Positions 18,483-28,127 of a stretch of DNA of 64,000 bases are shown here, one piece after another (position 1 is the first letter of the stretch; every line of letters begins with the position of its first letter). Origin of the DNA: Perkinsela sp. pyNocScin1 (lineage: Eukaryota; Euglenozoa; Kinetoplastea; Prokinetoplastida; Perkinselidae); the NCBI GenBank assembly GCA_964019655.1, contig CAXHTR010000005.1:992001-1056000 (forward strand), given 5' to 3'. Below the pieces are notes generated by a model, which worked only from the letters and a program-made list of their open reading frames with translations, was not told the DNA's origin and searched no databases. The translations under genes and the position numbers were made by a program.

Positions 18483-19220
18483 TCACGCTAAGCAAATTCG
18501 TCCATCATTCTTCGGCCCATGATGAAAGAATCGCAGTCGCTGCTTTTCCCATACCTTCGACAAAAACACTGCTTTCAACGAATTGGGAAGAAGGCGCGAG
18601 TCATACACGCAGAGAACAAACGAATTATTCCGCAAGTAGAGAAATTTCATCATTGGGGGCAATCTCGTCAGATTGACTGTCCCTGAAAAAAGGTTCGCAA
18701 TGAGATTCAGCGATGCCATACGATGAGGCAAAGTTCGTAGCTCGAGCTCGCCACGGAGCTTCAGCGCTGTGAAAGTACCTTCGATGAGTGCCCTTGGGAG
18801 GTAGGCGGTATGAAATTCCTCTTTCATTTCGGACTTTGCATCGTCCATTGTGACATATACGCACGTGCTAGGTAGCCACGCGATGTTTGGGGAAAAGGCA
18901 GGACGCAGCCACTGTATTGATGTGATTACTTCACTTTCGCAATCGACGCCAAGCCAGCTGCATACATGCAGCGATTCCTGATCTGGCTTTAGAAGCTCTC
19001 GGGATAGTAGGCACTCTTCGAGCGTCTCGGCCTCAATACGGAAACTTTGCCGCTTTGCCGGTCTGCTTGCGCGATGTCCCGTGAAGCGTATCAGGTGCTG
19101 CATGGCTTGGTCCTGAAAACGGGATTCGGCGAGAGATGCGATTGGCGTCTCGTCAGTATCTATGGCTAATAGAATGCGGAGCATCGAATTATGAAATGAA
19201 ATAGATTCAAAAAGGTGCAT
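18483..19220 (-). CDS. Class B LRR protein, FTGxR subgroup
   Basis: ATG 19220 (245 aa); an in-frame ATG at 19184 gives MLRILLAIDTDETP, the leader type seen in relatives, and is at least as likely. Then MQHLIRFTGHRASRPAKRQ, ETLEECLLSRELL and VCSWLGVDCESEVITSIQW. About four LRRs with LPHRMASLNLIANLFSGTVN and LPPMMKFLYLRNNSF. It ends KNDGRICLA with the DxR motif. Shares the FTGxRxxRP block with 21586 and 22395. Confidence 0.86.
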   Translation of the reverse strand: MHLFESISFHNSMLRILLAIDTDETPIASLAESRFQDQAMQHLIRFTGHRASRPAKRQSFRIEAETLEECLLSRELLKPDQESLHVCSWLGVDCESEVITSIQWLRPAFSPNIAWLPSTCVYVTMDDAKSEMKEEFHTAYLPRALIEGTFTALKLRGELELRTLPHRMASLNLIANLFSGTVNLTRLPPMMKFLYLRNNSFVLCVYDSRLLPNSLKAVFLSKVWEKQRLRFFHHGPKNDGRICLA

Positions 19221-19371
19221 TATTGTATCTCATGGCGTCAAAACATAGAATTACAGCATGGAATACGATTCATGCCCTTTACTTCGATCTGAATGTATTT
19301 ATAAATTTTTTCGCATCAGTCTCATTCTTTGAGAACCGATTTTTCCCTCTTGCGACACAACTACACAACAA

Positions 19372-20286
19372 CTACACCTTCTGCTGGGGCAAAATGGACT
19401 TTTCAAAGCGATGCCTTTTTCCGTTTTCATCGACAACTGCTTCTATTTTATTGAGCAAAAGATCGATCTTCACCTTTCTAGCGTTTATACCCTTCGCGAT
19501 GACAGCAGTCCCACTTATCGCGTTCGACCTTACGTCGATGTCGATCCGCTCACTTGGCAATAAGACTTTTGCTATTCGTAGCTCCCTAAAATCGTTGAAG
19601 TAAACACTGACAATTTTCATCGACGCCGGTAAGTCATCGAGAATAAGCGCCCCTGAAAAACAGTTTATATGTGCCCAGAGCTCTGCGAGATTCTTGGGAA
19701 GTTTGTCAAGAAGTAGACTGCCACGCAGCTTATTGTTATCAATTCTGAGTACATTGAGATCTTGTGGGAGGTGCTGCATATCGGCCGTTCCCTGGAGCTT
19801 GCAGGCGTTGAGAAAGACTTTGATCATGTGCTTCGGAAGGACAGAAAAGGCAAAATCACCCCGCACAGGCGTACCTGTCATGCACAGATTCGTGATTCCT
19901 TGCGGAAGGTCTGACGGTTTTAAGTCGCACTCGCCGCTCTTCTGCAGCGCGAAGCTTTTGACATGCGGTGGAATGTACCGGAGATTGAGTGCATTGTCAT
20001 GAAGACCTGCGAACAAAATATGATGAACGTTGCCATCCTGATCGCAGCTTATATCTGCACCCCAATCGCAGACATCTTTGAAATTCCCGTGCGCGTCTTG
20101 AAATTTTTTGAGCCTCTCTGCTGGGAGATTTGCAACAAGAATTTCCATCCGAGCCTGATCAGTCAATGACTCATAATCAAGGCGGCCGAGCGATGGGTCA
20201 ATTGCAACGAAAAGGGAGAAAATCATAGCTGATTGGATTGTAATGTTTGACTGAAGAGAATAATCACACAATGCAAAGAATTTCAT
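19372..20286 (-). CDS. Class A LRR protein
   Basis: ATG 20286, 304 aa; an internal ATG at 20226 gives the typical short leader MIFSLFVAIDPSLGRLDY and may be the real start. Cap: LTDQARMEILVANLPAERL, DVCDWGADISCDQDGNVHHI. About seven repeats, some irregular (SGECDLKPSDLPQGITNLC). The C-terminus holds GTAVIAKGINARKV and AVVDENGKRHRFEKSIL. No anchor is seen. Confidence 0.88.
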   Translation of the reverse strand: MKFFALCDYSLQSNITIQSAMIFSLFVAIDPSLGRLDYESLTDQARMEILVANLPAERLKKFQDAHGNFKDVCDWGADISCDQDGNVHHILFAGLHDNALNLRYIPPHVKSFALQKSGECDLKPSDLPQGITNLCMTGTPVRGDFAFSVLPKHMIKVFLNACKLQGTADMQHLPQDLNVLRIDNNKLRGSLLLDKLPKNLAELWAHINCFSGALILDDLPASMKIVSVYFNDFRELRIAKVLLPSERIDIDVRSNAISGTAVIAKGINARKVKIDLLLNKIEAVVDENGKRHRFEKSILPQQKV

Positions 20287-20325
20287 ATTTACTTTCTATC
20301 ATGCAAACAAAAAAATACCTTCAAC

Positions 20326-21303
20326 TCACTTCTCTGCAACCATCTCTGCTGTCACTTCTGGCAGATTCTCGCTCCCCATGCGCAAGCACTGCCGATTGCT
20401 CCTGCCCCGCTCATCCACAGCGGTGACAACGTAATTCCCAAGGAGCGAAACGTTCTTACTGACGCTTTTCGCGACCACCGCAGTTCCCGTAAACTGGTTA
20501 TTTATGGCATTGAACTTGACAAGCCGCGGCGGCGGGCTGCGCAAGATGAATCTTCCCTGAAAGCGATTGTTTTGAATATTGATTTGCAGCAGTGACTTTG
20601 GGAGATTATTGAGCGACAGTTTCCCAGAGAAGGAATTGTTTGAGAGCATGATCGATGTCAGCCTGCTCGGCAAATGGTCGAGCGTAACGCTCCCGTGAAA
20701 TTTGTTTTCATCGAGACAGAGTGTGCGCATGACGGGCGGTAGGTAGCGCAGGCACAGTGTGCCTGAGAAGCTGGACCTCCCCACAGACAGCATGAGCACA
20801 CTTTTTGGGAGTTCCGTCAAGTTGACGGAGCCGGAGCACTGCGTCCCACCAATTATCAACTCTTTGATATTTTTCGGAAATCGACGCCAGTCGATCGTTC
20901 CGCTGCACTGCAAGGCGAACATGATGCGCAGCCTTTCGAGCCGACGTGGAAGGGATGCAGTGTCGATTGTGAACTCGAGTATCTGAAAGCATATCTCAAG
21001 CTGCTCGAGATCGGGCGGCAGGTTACTGAGTGCGAGGCTGCCTTCCATCGTGTATTTTTCATCGCGAAACGCCTCGCCGAATGCAATAAGTATAACGCGA
21101 CCATCGTCTTCGCACTCGACGCCCTCCCACGCGCATGCATTTTTATATTTTCCCGAATGGCTTCGATACCGGCGCTTTGAGTCTTCTGCGAGGCCATCGA
21201 CGAGTGCCTCCATGAGCGCTTGGTCGGGTATTGCATTGTAGAGAAGCGGGCATGTATCACGGTGTGCTGGGGCAAACGTCGTGAAAACTGCTGGGTAATT
21301 CAT
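20326..21303 (-). CDS. Class A LRR protein
   Basis: ATG 21303, 325 aa. The leader MNYPAVFTTFAPAHRDTCPL is not obviously a signal peptide. Then IPDQALMEALVDGLAEDSK and KNACAWEGVECEDDGRVILI. About nine repeats (LPSRLTSIMLSNNSFSGKLS), then GTAVVAKSVSKNVS and TAVDERGRSNRQC. Closest relative is the frameshifted gene 23853-24811, with the same repeat order (FSCLP/ALSNLP, DWRRFPK/DWRRLPP). Confidence 0.88.
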   Translation of the reverse strand: MNYPAVFTTFAPAHRDTCPLLYNAIPDQALMEALVDGLAEDSKRRYRSHSGKYKNACAWEGVECEDDGRVILIAFGEAFRDEKYTMEGSLALSNLPPDLEQLEICFQILEFTIDTASLPRRLERLRIMFALQCSGTIDWRRFPKNIKELIIGGTQCSGSVNLTELPKSVLMLSVGRSSFSGTLCLRYLPPVMRTLCLDENKFHGSVTLDHLPSRLTSIMLSNNSFSGKLSLNNLPKSLLQINIQNNRFQGRFILRSPPPRLVKFNAINNQFTGTAVVAKSVSKNVSLLGNYVVTAVDERGRSNRQCLRMGSENLPEVTAEMVAEK

Positions 21304-21585
21304 CGCTGAAAGATAGATAGATACAGAAAGGAAAGTATGCGCACAATGTTTTCCATCACAATGCGCACAATTTTTTCATGCGATTTTCCAACTGTTGTGA
21401 AAATTGTCACCGCACTGGCCCCATTTTACTGAATTATGGCTTCATTTCATGGGGTTAGGCCCATGTACACTGAATCAACTGAAATTGGAAATTTTGCTTT
21501 TGCGGTCTTAAGCGTATTTTTCAGATCGTTTTCCATCGAATCTTATTCTTTTTATCACAGTATTAATCATTTGTCATCATGCGTA

Positions 21586-22314
21586 TCACATCAGTGTCAC
21601 TCTCCAGTCATGTGGATCACCAAAGCAGACCATTCGCAGCTTACGCCCACCCCAGGCCTTCGAAAGTTTCACATCGTTCAGCGCATTGGAAAACCGATGG
21701 GAATCAAAAAAGCAGCAGGCAATCGGATTTTTATACAAGTAGAGGAATTTGAGCGATGCGGGCAGTTTCGTCAGATGCGCAGTCCCCGTGAAGTTGTTCT
21801 CGCCCACGCTCAAATATTCAATTTTTTCCGGCAGGCGGCACAGGTCGAGACTGCCGAACAGCTGGATGCCAGATAAAGAACCTGAGGTTATCTCTCGCGG
21901 AAGTAAGGCCATTTGAAATGCTTCTTTCGGCCGATGTTCTATGTAGTCCATGTTGACTTCAGTGCACGTGTTTGGTAGCCACGCGTAATCAGGGCAAAAG
22001 TTCGTATTGAACATATGTACCTTTTTGATGATATCTCCCTCGCACTCCACGCCCTTCCAGTCACAAACATTTGTCGAAGCGATCTCGGAAGTTATGAGAC
22101 CGCGGCGTCGGAGACCCTCGGCGAGTGTTTCGGCTTCGAAACGAGTATGTTGCCTTTTCGCTGGTCGAATGGTTCGATATCCTGTGAATCGGATGAGGCG
22201 ATGCATGACTTTCTCTTGGATTTCAAGCGCACTCGGGGCTGGGATATGTTTGGTAGGAGTGCCATCTGCTGTCAGGAAGAGAAAGACTGGTAGTGCGTGA
22301 AGCATTTGATTCAT
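21586..22314 (-). CDS. Class B LRR protein, FTGxR subgroup
   Basis: ATG 22314 (MNQMLHALPVFLFLTAD); a second ATG at 22305 would serve equally. The cap has MHRLIRFTGYRTIRPAKRQ, VCDWKGVECEGDIIKKVHM and YAWLPNTCTEVNMD. Four LRRs with LPEKIEYLSVGENNFTGTAH and LPASLKFLYLYKNPIACCFF. It ends HDWRVTLM, with the DxR ending. Next to its duplicate 22395-23111. Confidence 0.87.
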   Translation of the reverse strand: MNQMLHALPVFLFLTADGTPTKHIPAPSALEIQEKVMHRLIRFTGYRTIRPAKRQHTRFEAETLAEGLRRRGLITSEIASTNVCDWKGVECEGDIIKKVHMFNTNFCPDYAWLPNTCTEVNMDYIEHRPKEAFQMALLPREITSGSLSGIQLFGSLDLCRLPEKIEYLSVGENNFTGTAHLTKLPASLKFLYLYKNPIACCFFDSHRFSNALNDVKLSKAWGGRKLRMVCFGDPHDWRVTLM

Positions 22315-22394
22315 TAATCGAAAAAACAAGAAGTCAGAAGGCGCAGCAAACTATTTTTATACTCTATACTTGACATTCTCTAATCATATCCTTC

Positions 22395-23111
22395 TCACTG
22401 CAAAATTATTTTTGAACTTTTTCTATCACTGAGGCACACAACCTGAGTTCTGCTATCTCCCCATGCCCTGGAGAGAAAGGCCGAACTCAGGGACTCTGGA
22501 AGCTTACACGAGTCGTACACGCAGCACGAAATTGGATTTTTTTGCAAATAGAGCGATTTGAGAGACAGCGGTAGCCTCGTCAGATCAGCGGTTCCCCTCA
22601 GATCGTTATTGCTCATATTCAGCGATACTATTCTTCTTGGTAATTTCGAAAGGTTGACAGTGCCATAGAGCTTGAGGGACGCTAAAACGCCTCGCCGGAG
22701 TTCCCGTGGAAGGAAAGCCATGAAAAATTCTTGTGGTTTTTCCTTGTTAATATGCTCCATAGAAACATCTTTGCATGTGCTTGGCAGCCAGGCGTAGTGC
22801 GGACAAAAGTCAAGGTTTGCCCAGTGCACCGCCGCGATGACACCACACTCGCACTTGACGCCGTACCAGTCGCAGACTTTCGTGGAGGATCTCTCGTTCG
22901 TAATCAGTCGTCGGTGAGCGAGGCCCTGGGCGAGCGTTTCGTATTCGATAGTAGGGTTTCGCATCCATCCTGGTTGTATGGATCGAATTCCTGTGAAATT
23001 GATGAGGCGATGCATGATTATTTCTTGAATCTCATTTGGACGCATTGCTGCGTTCGGTGCGTTTGATGTGTCTGCAGCCGAGAATAGGAGAATGGGTAAT
23101 GCCTGGAACAT
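22395..23111 (-). CDS. Class B LRR protein, FTGxR subgroup
   Basis: ATG 23111, 238 aa. Signal peptide MFQALPILLFSAADT. Then MHRLINFTGIRSIQPGW, ETLAQGLAHRRLITNE, VCDWYGVKCECGVIAAVHW and YAWLPSTCKDVSME. Four LRRs, the last LPLSLKSLYLQKNPISCCVY; the CCVY/CCFF pair at this place is shared with 21586. The tail ends DRKSSKIILQ, a shifted form of the DxR motif. Confidence 0.87.
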   Translation of the reverse strand: MFQALPILLFSAADTSNAPNAAMRPNEIQEIIMHRLINFTGIRSIQPGWMRNPTIEYETLAQGLAHRRLITNERSSTKVCDWYGVKCECGVIAAVHWANLDFCPHYAWLPSTCKDVSMEHINKEKPQEFFMAFLPRELRRGVLASLKLYGTVNLSKLPRRIVSLNMSNNDLRGTADLTRLPLSLKSLYLQKNPISCCVYDSCKLPESLSSAFLSRAWGDSRTQVVCLSDRKSSKIILQ

Positions 23112-23852
23112 TGAATACTTAGTCTAAAAGGATGAAAGAACCAAAGCATGGAAATGCTGAAAAGTCACATCGAATTCGTGCCAGACTAGATTAAACAGTC
23201 ATGGATACTCAATGTAGAATCAAGATCTGTACAGTGCTTTTGCAATTGCTAGAGCAGTCGGTTACTATTTCGATCGTTTCTTACTGAAAAGCAAATTATC
23301 GTTTACTATCTTGCAGACACCGAGGAGACTGGTCAATTGCAAAGTCAAGCCTCTTTCAAGATTCAAGTTTGTTTTATGTCTATAGTTCTGTAGAGCAGAA
23401 GCTCGGGTGCCTCCTCTCGCTCGAAAGGTGTAAATCAAGCGAAACGTAAGGCTTATTGCCGCTGTAAGTGTCGGATTTTTTATTTTGTGAACCAAACAAC
23501 GCCCATTGCCTTGATCACTCCACTGTACCCTTCACGCATAGAAAAGCGCTTTGTTCATTTTCGAGAAGCTTTATCCCGCTCAGAACTTAAATCCTAGAAT
23601 TCAATTCTATGAATTTATGGACTCTTCATTATTCACGCTGTAAAGAGAACTAAGAAGGCTTAAATGCGGGTTAATAGAGAATCTTACATAGAGGACAGTA
23701 TTCTGAATTTTTCATGTCATCACAATATTGATTGAACCATCTGATACTTTCGTTTAAATTTATGTGTGTGTATATCCAGGATCTTATACTATTTGCAAAT
23801 ATATTTTGATAGATCATAATTTCATATCTCAGCGCACAATCTCACCTAGACC
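23112..23852. other. Intergenic stretch, no gene seen
   Basis: About 740 AT-rich bases between two leftward LRR genes. A 76-codon frame on the - strand (23265-23495) has no ATG-based support, LRR pattern or relative in the window and was not called. No inverted-end element or RNA gene was recognised. Confidence 0.5.
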
Positions 23853-24811
23853 CTAAATTGCCCAAAATAAATCTTTTGTGAGATCTGCAAGATGCCCATT
23901 CAGCTTTGCGTGTCTTTTGCCATTTTCATCGACTGAAAGCCGGACTCGGTTTCTAGTGATTCTGATCTTGCTCCACATGCCCCGCGCTATGATCGCTTTC
24001 CCTGAAAATTGGTTGCTGCTTGCATCTAATCGCACAAGTTTTCCATCGGCTGAACAAAATGAAAATTGCCTTCGAACGAATTATTTTGCATTTGTACCTC
24101 GAGTAGCGATTCGGGAAGATTATGAAACGAAACAGTCCCCGAAAAATTATTGTCGCGAATCTGCAAGCTTTGGAGTGTCTTTGGCAAGTGGTCGAGCGTG
24201 ATGCTCCCGTGGAAGCGATTGTCACCGAGTCCGAGTATAATGAGCGCAGCTGGAAGATATCGCAGAGAGACAGTTCCGCAGAGCTTGGCGTTGACGAAGC
24301 CGAAAATCCTTATGCTCGTTGGAAGTGCCGTCAAATCACAGCTGCCAGAGAAACGCGTATTCGCGAAGCACATTTCTATGAGACCTGGCGGCAGTCTACG
24401 CCAGTCGATGGTGCCACTACACCGAACTCCCATGATTCGCATCCGCTCGAGGCCATCCGGTAGCAATGCTGCGTCTATTGTGCCGTAAATCTCTTGATTG
24501 GCGATTTCAATTTCCATCAAATAACGCGGTAGGCAAGAAAATTGGAAAGTCCCATAGATATTGTACTTTGACACCGACATGAATGATCCAAAGTGAATTG
24601 ACGTAACGTCCTCGAATTCATTGCATCCAACGCCGTTCCAGTCGCAAACATCGCGATAGCGGCCGTTGCGTTGAAATATGCTTTTCGATGTATCATGCAG
24701 GTCTGCAACCATCGCTTCCATGAGCATCTGATCGGAATACTCGTCGAGAATGAGACTTCCAGCGCATCGGTCCACGGGGTTGATCAGTGAAAGTGCCGCA
24801 CGGTTGTTCAT
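23853..24811 (-). pseudogene. Class A LRR gene with one frameshift near its 3' end
   Basis: ATG 24811 opens MNNRAALSLINPVDRC, YSDQMLMEAMVADLHDTSK, DVCDWNGVGCNEFEDVTSI and about eight repeats, stopping at TAG 24026-24028 just after MENLCD. The rest of the protein continues in the neighbouring frame: LVRLDASSNQFSGKAIIA, then SVDENGKRHAKLNG to 23853. Comparison with 20326-21303 shows one lost base near 24035-24045 in a short A run. It could be a recent pseudogene or a sequencing error. Confidence 0.8.
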
Positions 24812-24920
24812 TTGAAAGTAAATAGATGCACATGATCAACTTAACATTCTGTTTCTTTGCTTGTTTTTGAAAGCTTCTCCAATATACTGTATTGATTCGA
24901 AGTACTTTTATAAAATATGA

Positions 24921-25622
24921 CTATGATAAATTTATCCTTTTGTCCACTTCACCCCCGCCGATCACCACTTTTTTCATATTCGAGCGCATTCCGAAGAGCT
25001 TCACGAGCTGGAGTCCCTTCGGCAGCTTCCCGTTATCAACAGTGACGCTTTGCAGGTCGTTGAATGAAAAGTCCATTCGCTCGATATTGGGCGGCAATGC
25101 TGTCAGGTTGAGCGTCCCCATGATGCTATTCGTTGCACACGAGAGATACACCAGGTTTCGTGGGAGTGACTCGACGGCAAAGGTTCCCGTGATGTAACAG
25201 ACGCTCATTCGGCACTCGACGAGTGCTCGAGGCAGAAATCGAGTGTCGATCGGACCATAGATGCCCTGCGATGTGATGTCAAGCGCGGTAATTGTAGGTG
25301 GAAACCACCTGTACAACTTGACGATTCTATGGCTGATTTTATTTGCCACGGAGTAGCTGTTCGGGTTCCAGATGATACTGTCGACGACACCACCGTCGCC
25401 TTTTGCGTCAGTCAACGTACATTTAACGCCTCGCCACGAGCATGGGGCAAACGGGTTGACGCCAGGTTGATTCAAAAGGGATGATACTTGGCGATCATCT
25501 CCCATCCATGAGTCGCCGAGGACAACATTACGCATGCAGAGTGTTTGTATGTTTTTCTGATGTGCAGTGAGTTGTGCACAAGAAGTTCTGTGCAGGTAGA
25601 GAATGCCGAAAAGAGCGAGCAT
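24921..25622 (-). CDS. Class B secreted LRR protein
   Basis: ATG 25622 (233 aa); the signal peptide is MLALFGILYLHRTSCAQ. Cap: QTLCMRNVVLGDSW, APCSWRGVKCTLTDAKGDGG. Then RWFPPTITALDITSQGIYGPID and about four LRRs (LPRNLVYLSCATNSIMGTLN, LPPNIERMDFSFNDLQSV). It ends GGGEVDKRINLS, a clean DxR-type tail. The last repeat, SVTVDNGKLPKGLQLVKLFG, matches those of 2096 and 27370. Confidence 0.87.
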   Translation of the reverse strand: MLALFGILYLHRTSCAQLTAHQKNIQTLCMRNVVLGDSWMGDDRQVSSLLNQPGVNPFAPCSWRGVKCTLTDAKGDGGVVDSIIWNPNSYSVANKISHRIVKLYRWFPPTITALDITSQGIYGPIDTRFLPRALVECRMSVCYITGTFAVESLPRNLVYLSCATNSIMGTLNLTALPPNIERMDFSFNDLQSVTVDNGKLPKGLQLVKLFGMRSNMKKVVIGGGEVDKRINLS

Positions 25623-25755
25623 TGTCACAATAAAATTGAATTGAAAAAAGTGAAATCAATGCTTGGAAACTGTAGAAAATATTTCAGGGCATCATTTCCA
25701 ATTTCAGTGACATCTGAAGGACGGGCAAAACGATACCATCTTGCTCTACTTAGTG

Positions 25756-25814
25756 CATTACACCAGGGTTTCAGTGAATTTTCACAATTTAGAATGTGAA
25801 ACCCTGCATTACAC
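25756..25814. mobile_element. 43-bp miniature hAT-like element with 8-bp target duplication
   Basis: The 43 bp at 25764-25806 begin CAGGGTTTCA and end with the exact reverse complement TGAAACCCTG. Immediately outside each end is CATTACAC (25756-25763 and 25807-25814), a perfect 8-bp direct repeat. Ends starting CAGGG and 8-bp duplications are marks of hAT-superfamily transposition. The interior is only 23 bp, so it must be mobilised by another element's transposase. Confidence 0.8.
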
Positions 25815-26224
25815 ACAAAAATTAGGAACTGTTTTAGGAAGTAAATTCTGAGTGATTTCGCTTGCTGTAGAAAAAATCCGAGCAGATTGCATCACCTTCG
25901 GTCACTGATCTCCATATTTCAATGCTATCGATTATCGACTTCCTGATTCATGTGACCGTGATCTCTCCAATGAACCCAAAATTTTTTTCGAGTGTTTGGG
26001 GGGGGGGTCTATTTCGTGTGCAAGAACTGTTATTTGATAGAAAGCATCCTCGCCCTTACTTCGTCAAATGATACGAGTCTCCAGTGCATTCATTTGAAAT
26101 TATTGGCATATGAAATAGTACATTTTTCCTACTTGCATTTTATCATCCTCATGAAGGCTCTGCTCACGATATGCCTTTCCAATTTATACTAAGCCTTGTT
26201 ATACCTTCTATGCTCTACGAAAGG
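25815..26224. other. Intergenic stretch with G10 run
   Basis: AT-rich spacer between leftward LRR genes. It contains a run of ten G at about 25999-26008, the longest G homopolymer noticed in the window. A 66-codon + frame starting at 25992 is unsupported. Nothing else was recognised. Confidence 0.5.
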
Positions 26225-27052
26225 TTATGATAGTCTTCGCGACATATCGTTCCCAGATTCATCAACGATCTTCCCAAATTTGTCCTTTTCAAGATACAGA
26301 CTCGGTCCCATCGAGCGACTCGAAAGACTGACAATAAGGATATCTTGCCCGAAATCGTTAGCTCTGAGGTCAATTTTTACGATGCTCCGTGGAATGTTCC
26401 GAATGCAGAGATCACCGCTGAGTTGATTTCTTCGGACGGAGAACGCAGTCATTTTACGCGGCAAGTCCGCAAGCTGGATACTGCCCGAGAAAGCGTTGCA
26501 GCCGGCTTCAAAGCCATGCAAGCTGCGGGGAAGGTCAGCAATGATCAGGGACCCCGAAAAATTGTTCGTCTCTATGTCGAGGATCTCGAGGGTATCTGGT
26601 AGTCCAGCCATCTTGAACTCTCCGAAAAATTTATTGTATGAGATCATGAGCTGCTTGAGGTTTCGAGGGAGACTCGATGTGTCTATCGAGCCTTCGACAT
26701 TGAGAGATTTAATGTCGAAGTACACCACCGATCGCGGGATCCATTGGAGATCCATAGAGCCGCCTTGACCGAGCGCCCGAAACGGCGTCTGCTCCTCTTC
26801 ATCGTCATCCCACTGGTCGTAGTCGAGACTTGGAGCAAAGTCAATTTTCGCTATATTTCCGTCGCTATCAAAGCTGATGCCTTCCCATTCCTTGACGTCC
26901 CGGAATAGGCCGTTCGCGTCCTGAATGCGCGTCGCGTTCGCAGATTCAGCGCAGAGCATCTCCATTGCCATCTGCTGGGACATGCAATCTAGGGTGAAGC
27001 GGCCTGCGCCAGGGATATCTGTACAGCTGAGTAACGGGGAAATAGTGCGCAT
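26225..27052 (-). CDS. Class A LRR protein
   Basis: ATG 27052, 275 aa. Leader MRTISPLLSCTDIPGAGRF, then CMSQQMAMEMLCAESANAT, KEWEGISFDSDGNIAKIDF. An acidic insert (QWDDDEEEQTPF) precedes GGSMDLQWIPRSVVYFDI. About six repeats follow, ending with the SLYLEKDKFGKIVDESGND module. Same DLQWIP strand as the partial gene at 1-600. The GKIVDE.G form of the end module is shared with 28128. Confidence 0.88.
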   Translation of the reverse strand: MRTISPLLSCTDIPGAGRFTLDCMSQQMAMEMLCAESANATRIQDANGLFRDVKEWEGISFDSDGNIAKIDFAPSLDYDQWDDDEEEQTPFRALGQGGSMDLQWIPRSVVYFDIKSLNVEGSIDTSSLPRNLKQLMISYNKFFGEFKMAGLPDTLEILDIETNNFSGSLIIADLPRSLHGFEAGCNAFSGSIQLADLPRKMTAFSVRRNQLSGDLCIRNIPRSIVKIDLRANDFGQDILIVSLSSRSMGPSLYLEKDKFGKIVDESGNDMSRRLS

Positions 27053-27369
27053 TGTAAGTAAGAACGTAAGTTAAGTGGTAGCAAAGAGCGCTGGTGTTGC
27101 CATGATACGAGGAGAAGGGAAATGAGCGAGCAAAGAGGTCAATTTGCAGCGTTTTCTTGCCGACGGCCGAAATACGGGCCAAAATTTAAATAGGTATCAC
27201 TGTGATAGGATAAGTTAAATAACCCACTTCATCCCAACTTCGGATTCATCGCAAATGTTTCTTGCTTTCCCCACAATGGCACTTGAATATGCCTTACGAA
27301 AGATGTAACTACAGCATCGTAGTCATAGGAATATGGGTGATGCTTGAGGCGACGAAGATCACAGTCTTC
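27053..27369. other. Intergenic stretch
   Basis: A 317-bp spacer between leftward genes. AT-rich, no ORF with LRR pattern and no repeat recognised. Confidence 0.45.
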
Positions 27370-27999
27370 TCACCGATACTGCTCATTTTTTACTCGAATA
27401 CGCGGATCGACTGCTTCTTTTCGAAGCTCTTTGAGCTTCACCTTTATAAGAATTTGTGACACAGTGACAGTAACCAAGCTCGTGGAAAGTGATGCATTGT
27501 CAACGAGCACACTTTGAATGTCATTCAGTGTTGCATTCAACGTTTCCATGCGTGGTGGTAGATTGCGTAAAACGAGGGGGCCTTGCAGATCGTTGCCTGG
27601 CAGCGCGAGATTAACGAGTGATCGCGGTAAATCACCGCAGTCAAGGCTTCCAGTAAGATGCATGTAAGACAGGTAGCATGTTTCAAGTTTTGGAGGCAAC
27701 GCTCGTGGACGGAACGGTATTGTCTCACGGTTGTCGTAGAGTGGTAGCTGCATCATTACGTAAACTACATCGCGTGGAAGCCACTCGACGGACAAGATAG
27801 TTTGCTCAGCGGAATTTTTCCAGCAAATGCGGTAGACGATGCCGACCGAGCATGTTACGCCCTGCCACGCGCAGTAAGGCTGCTCTCTTTGTTCAATATC
27901 CGTGATTTGTACTGTTTTGCGCATGCAGCGGTCTTGATAGTGCAAATTTGACGCAGATTGATAATCGAGGCAGGAGACAGTGCAAATTGTGGCGAGCAT
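27370..27999 (-). CDS. Class B secreted LRR protein
   Basis: ATG 27999, 209 aa, one of the shortest members. Signal peptide MLATICTVSC, then DYQSASNLHYQDRCMRKTVQ, PYCAWQGVTCSVGIVYRICW and VEWLPRDVVYVMM. About four LRRs (LPPKLETCYLSYMHLTGSLD, LPPRMETLNATLNDIQSVLV). It ends VDPRIRVKNEQYR with the DxR motif. Closest to 2096 and 24921. Confidence 0.87.
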   Translation of the reverse strand: MLATICTVSCLDYQSASNLHYQDRCMRKTVQITDIEQREQPYCAWQGVTCSVGIVYRICWKNSAEQTILSVEWLPRDVVYVMMQLPLYDNRETIPFRPRALPPKLETCYLSYMHLTGSLDCGDLPRSLVNLALPGNDLQGPLVLRNLPPRMETLNATLNDIQSVLVDNASLSTSLVTVTVSQILIKVKLKELRKEAVDPRIRVKNEQYR

Positions 28000-28127
28000 A
28001 GTAAACGATAGATGCGACAAAAAAGATTCTCATCTTTACTTTGATACGTATGCCTTAGTAGTGCTTCATATAAAGCGAAGGACACTTTGACTTAAATCAG
28101 GCCAATTTATAAAGCATGCGTTTGAAT

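Noticed and set aside
23265-23495. 76-codon - strand frame in the 740-bp spacer
   Set aside because: No LRR pattern, leader or relative; length is within chance expectation.
25999-26008. G10 homopolymer as a regulatory element
   Set aside because: Single run with no flanking G tracts to form a quadruplex and no link to a gene start.
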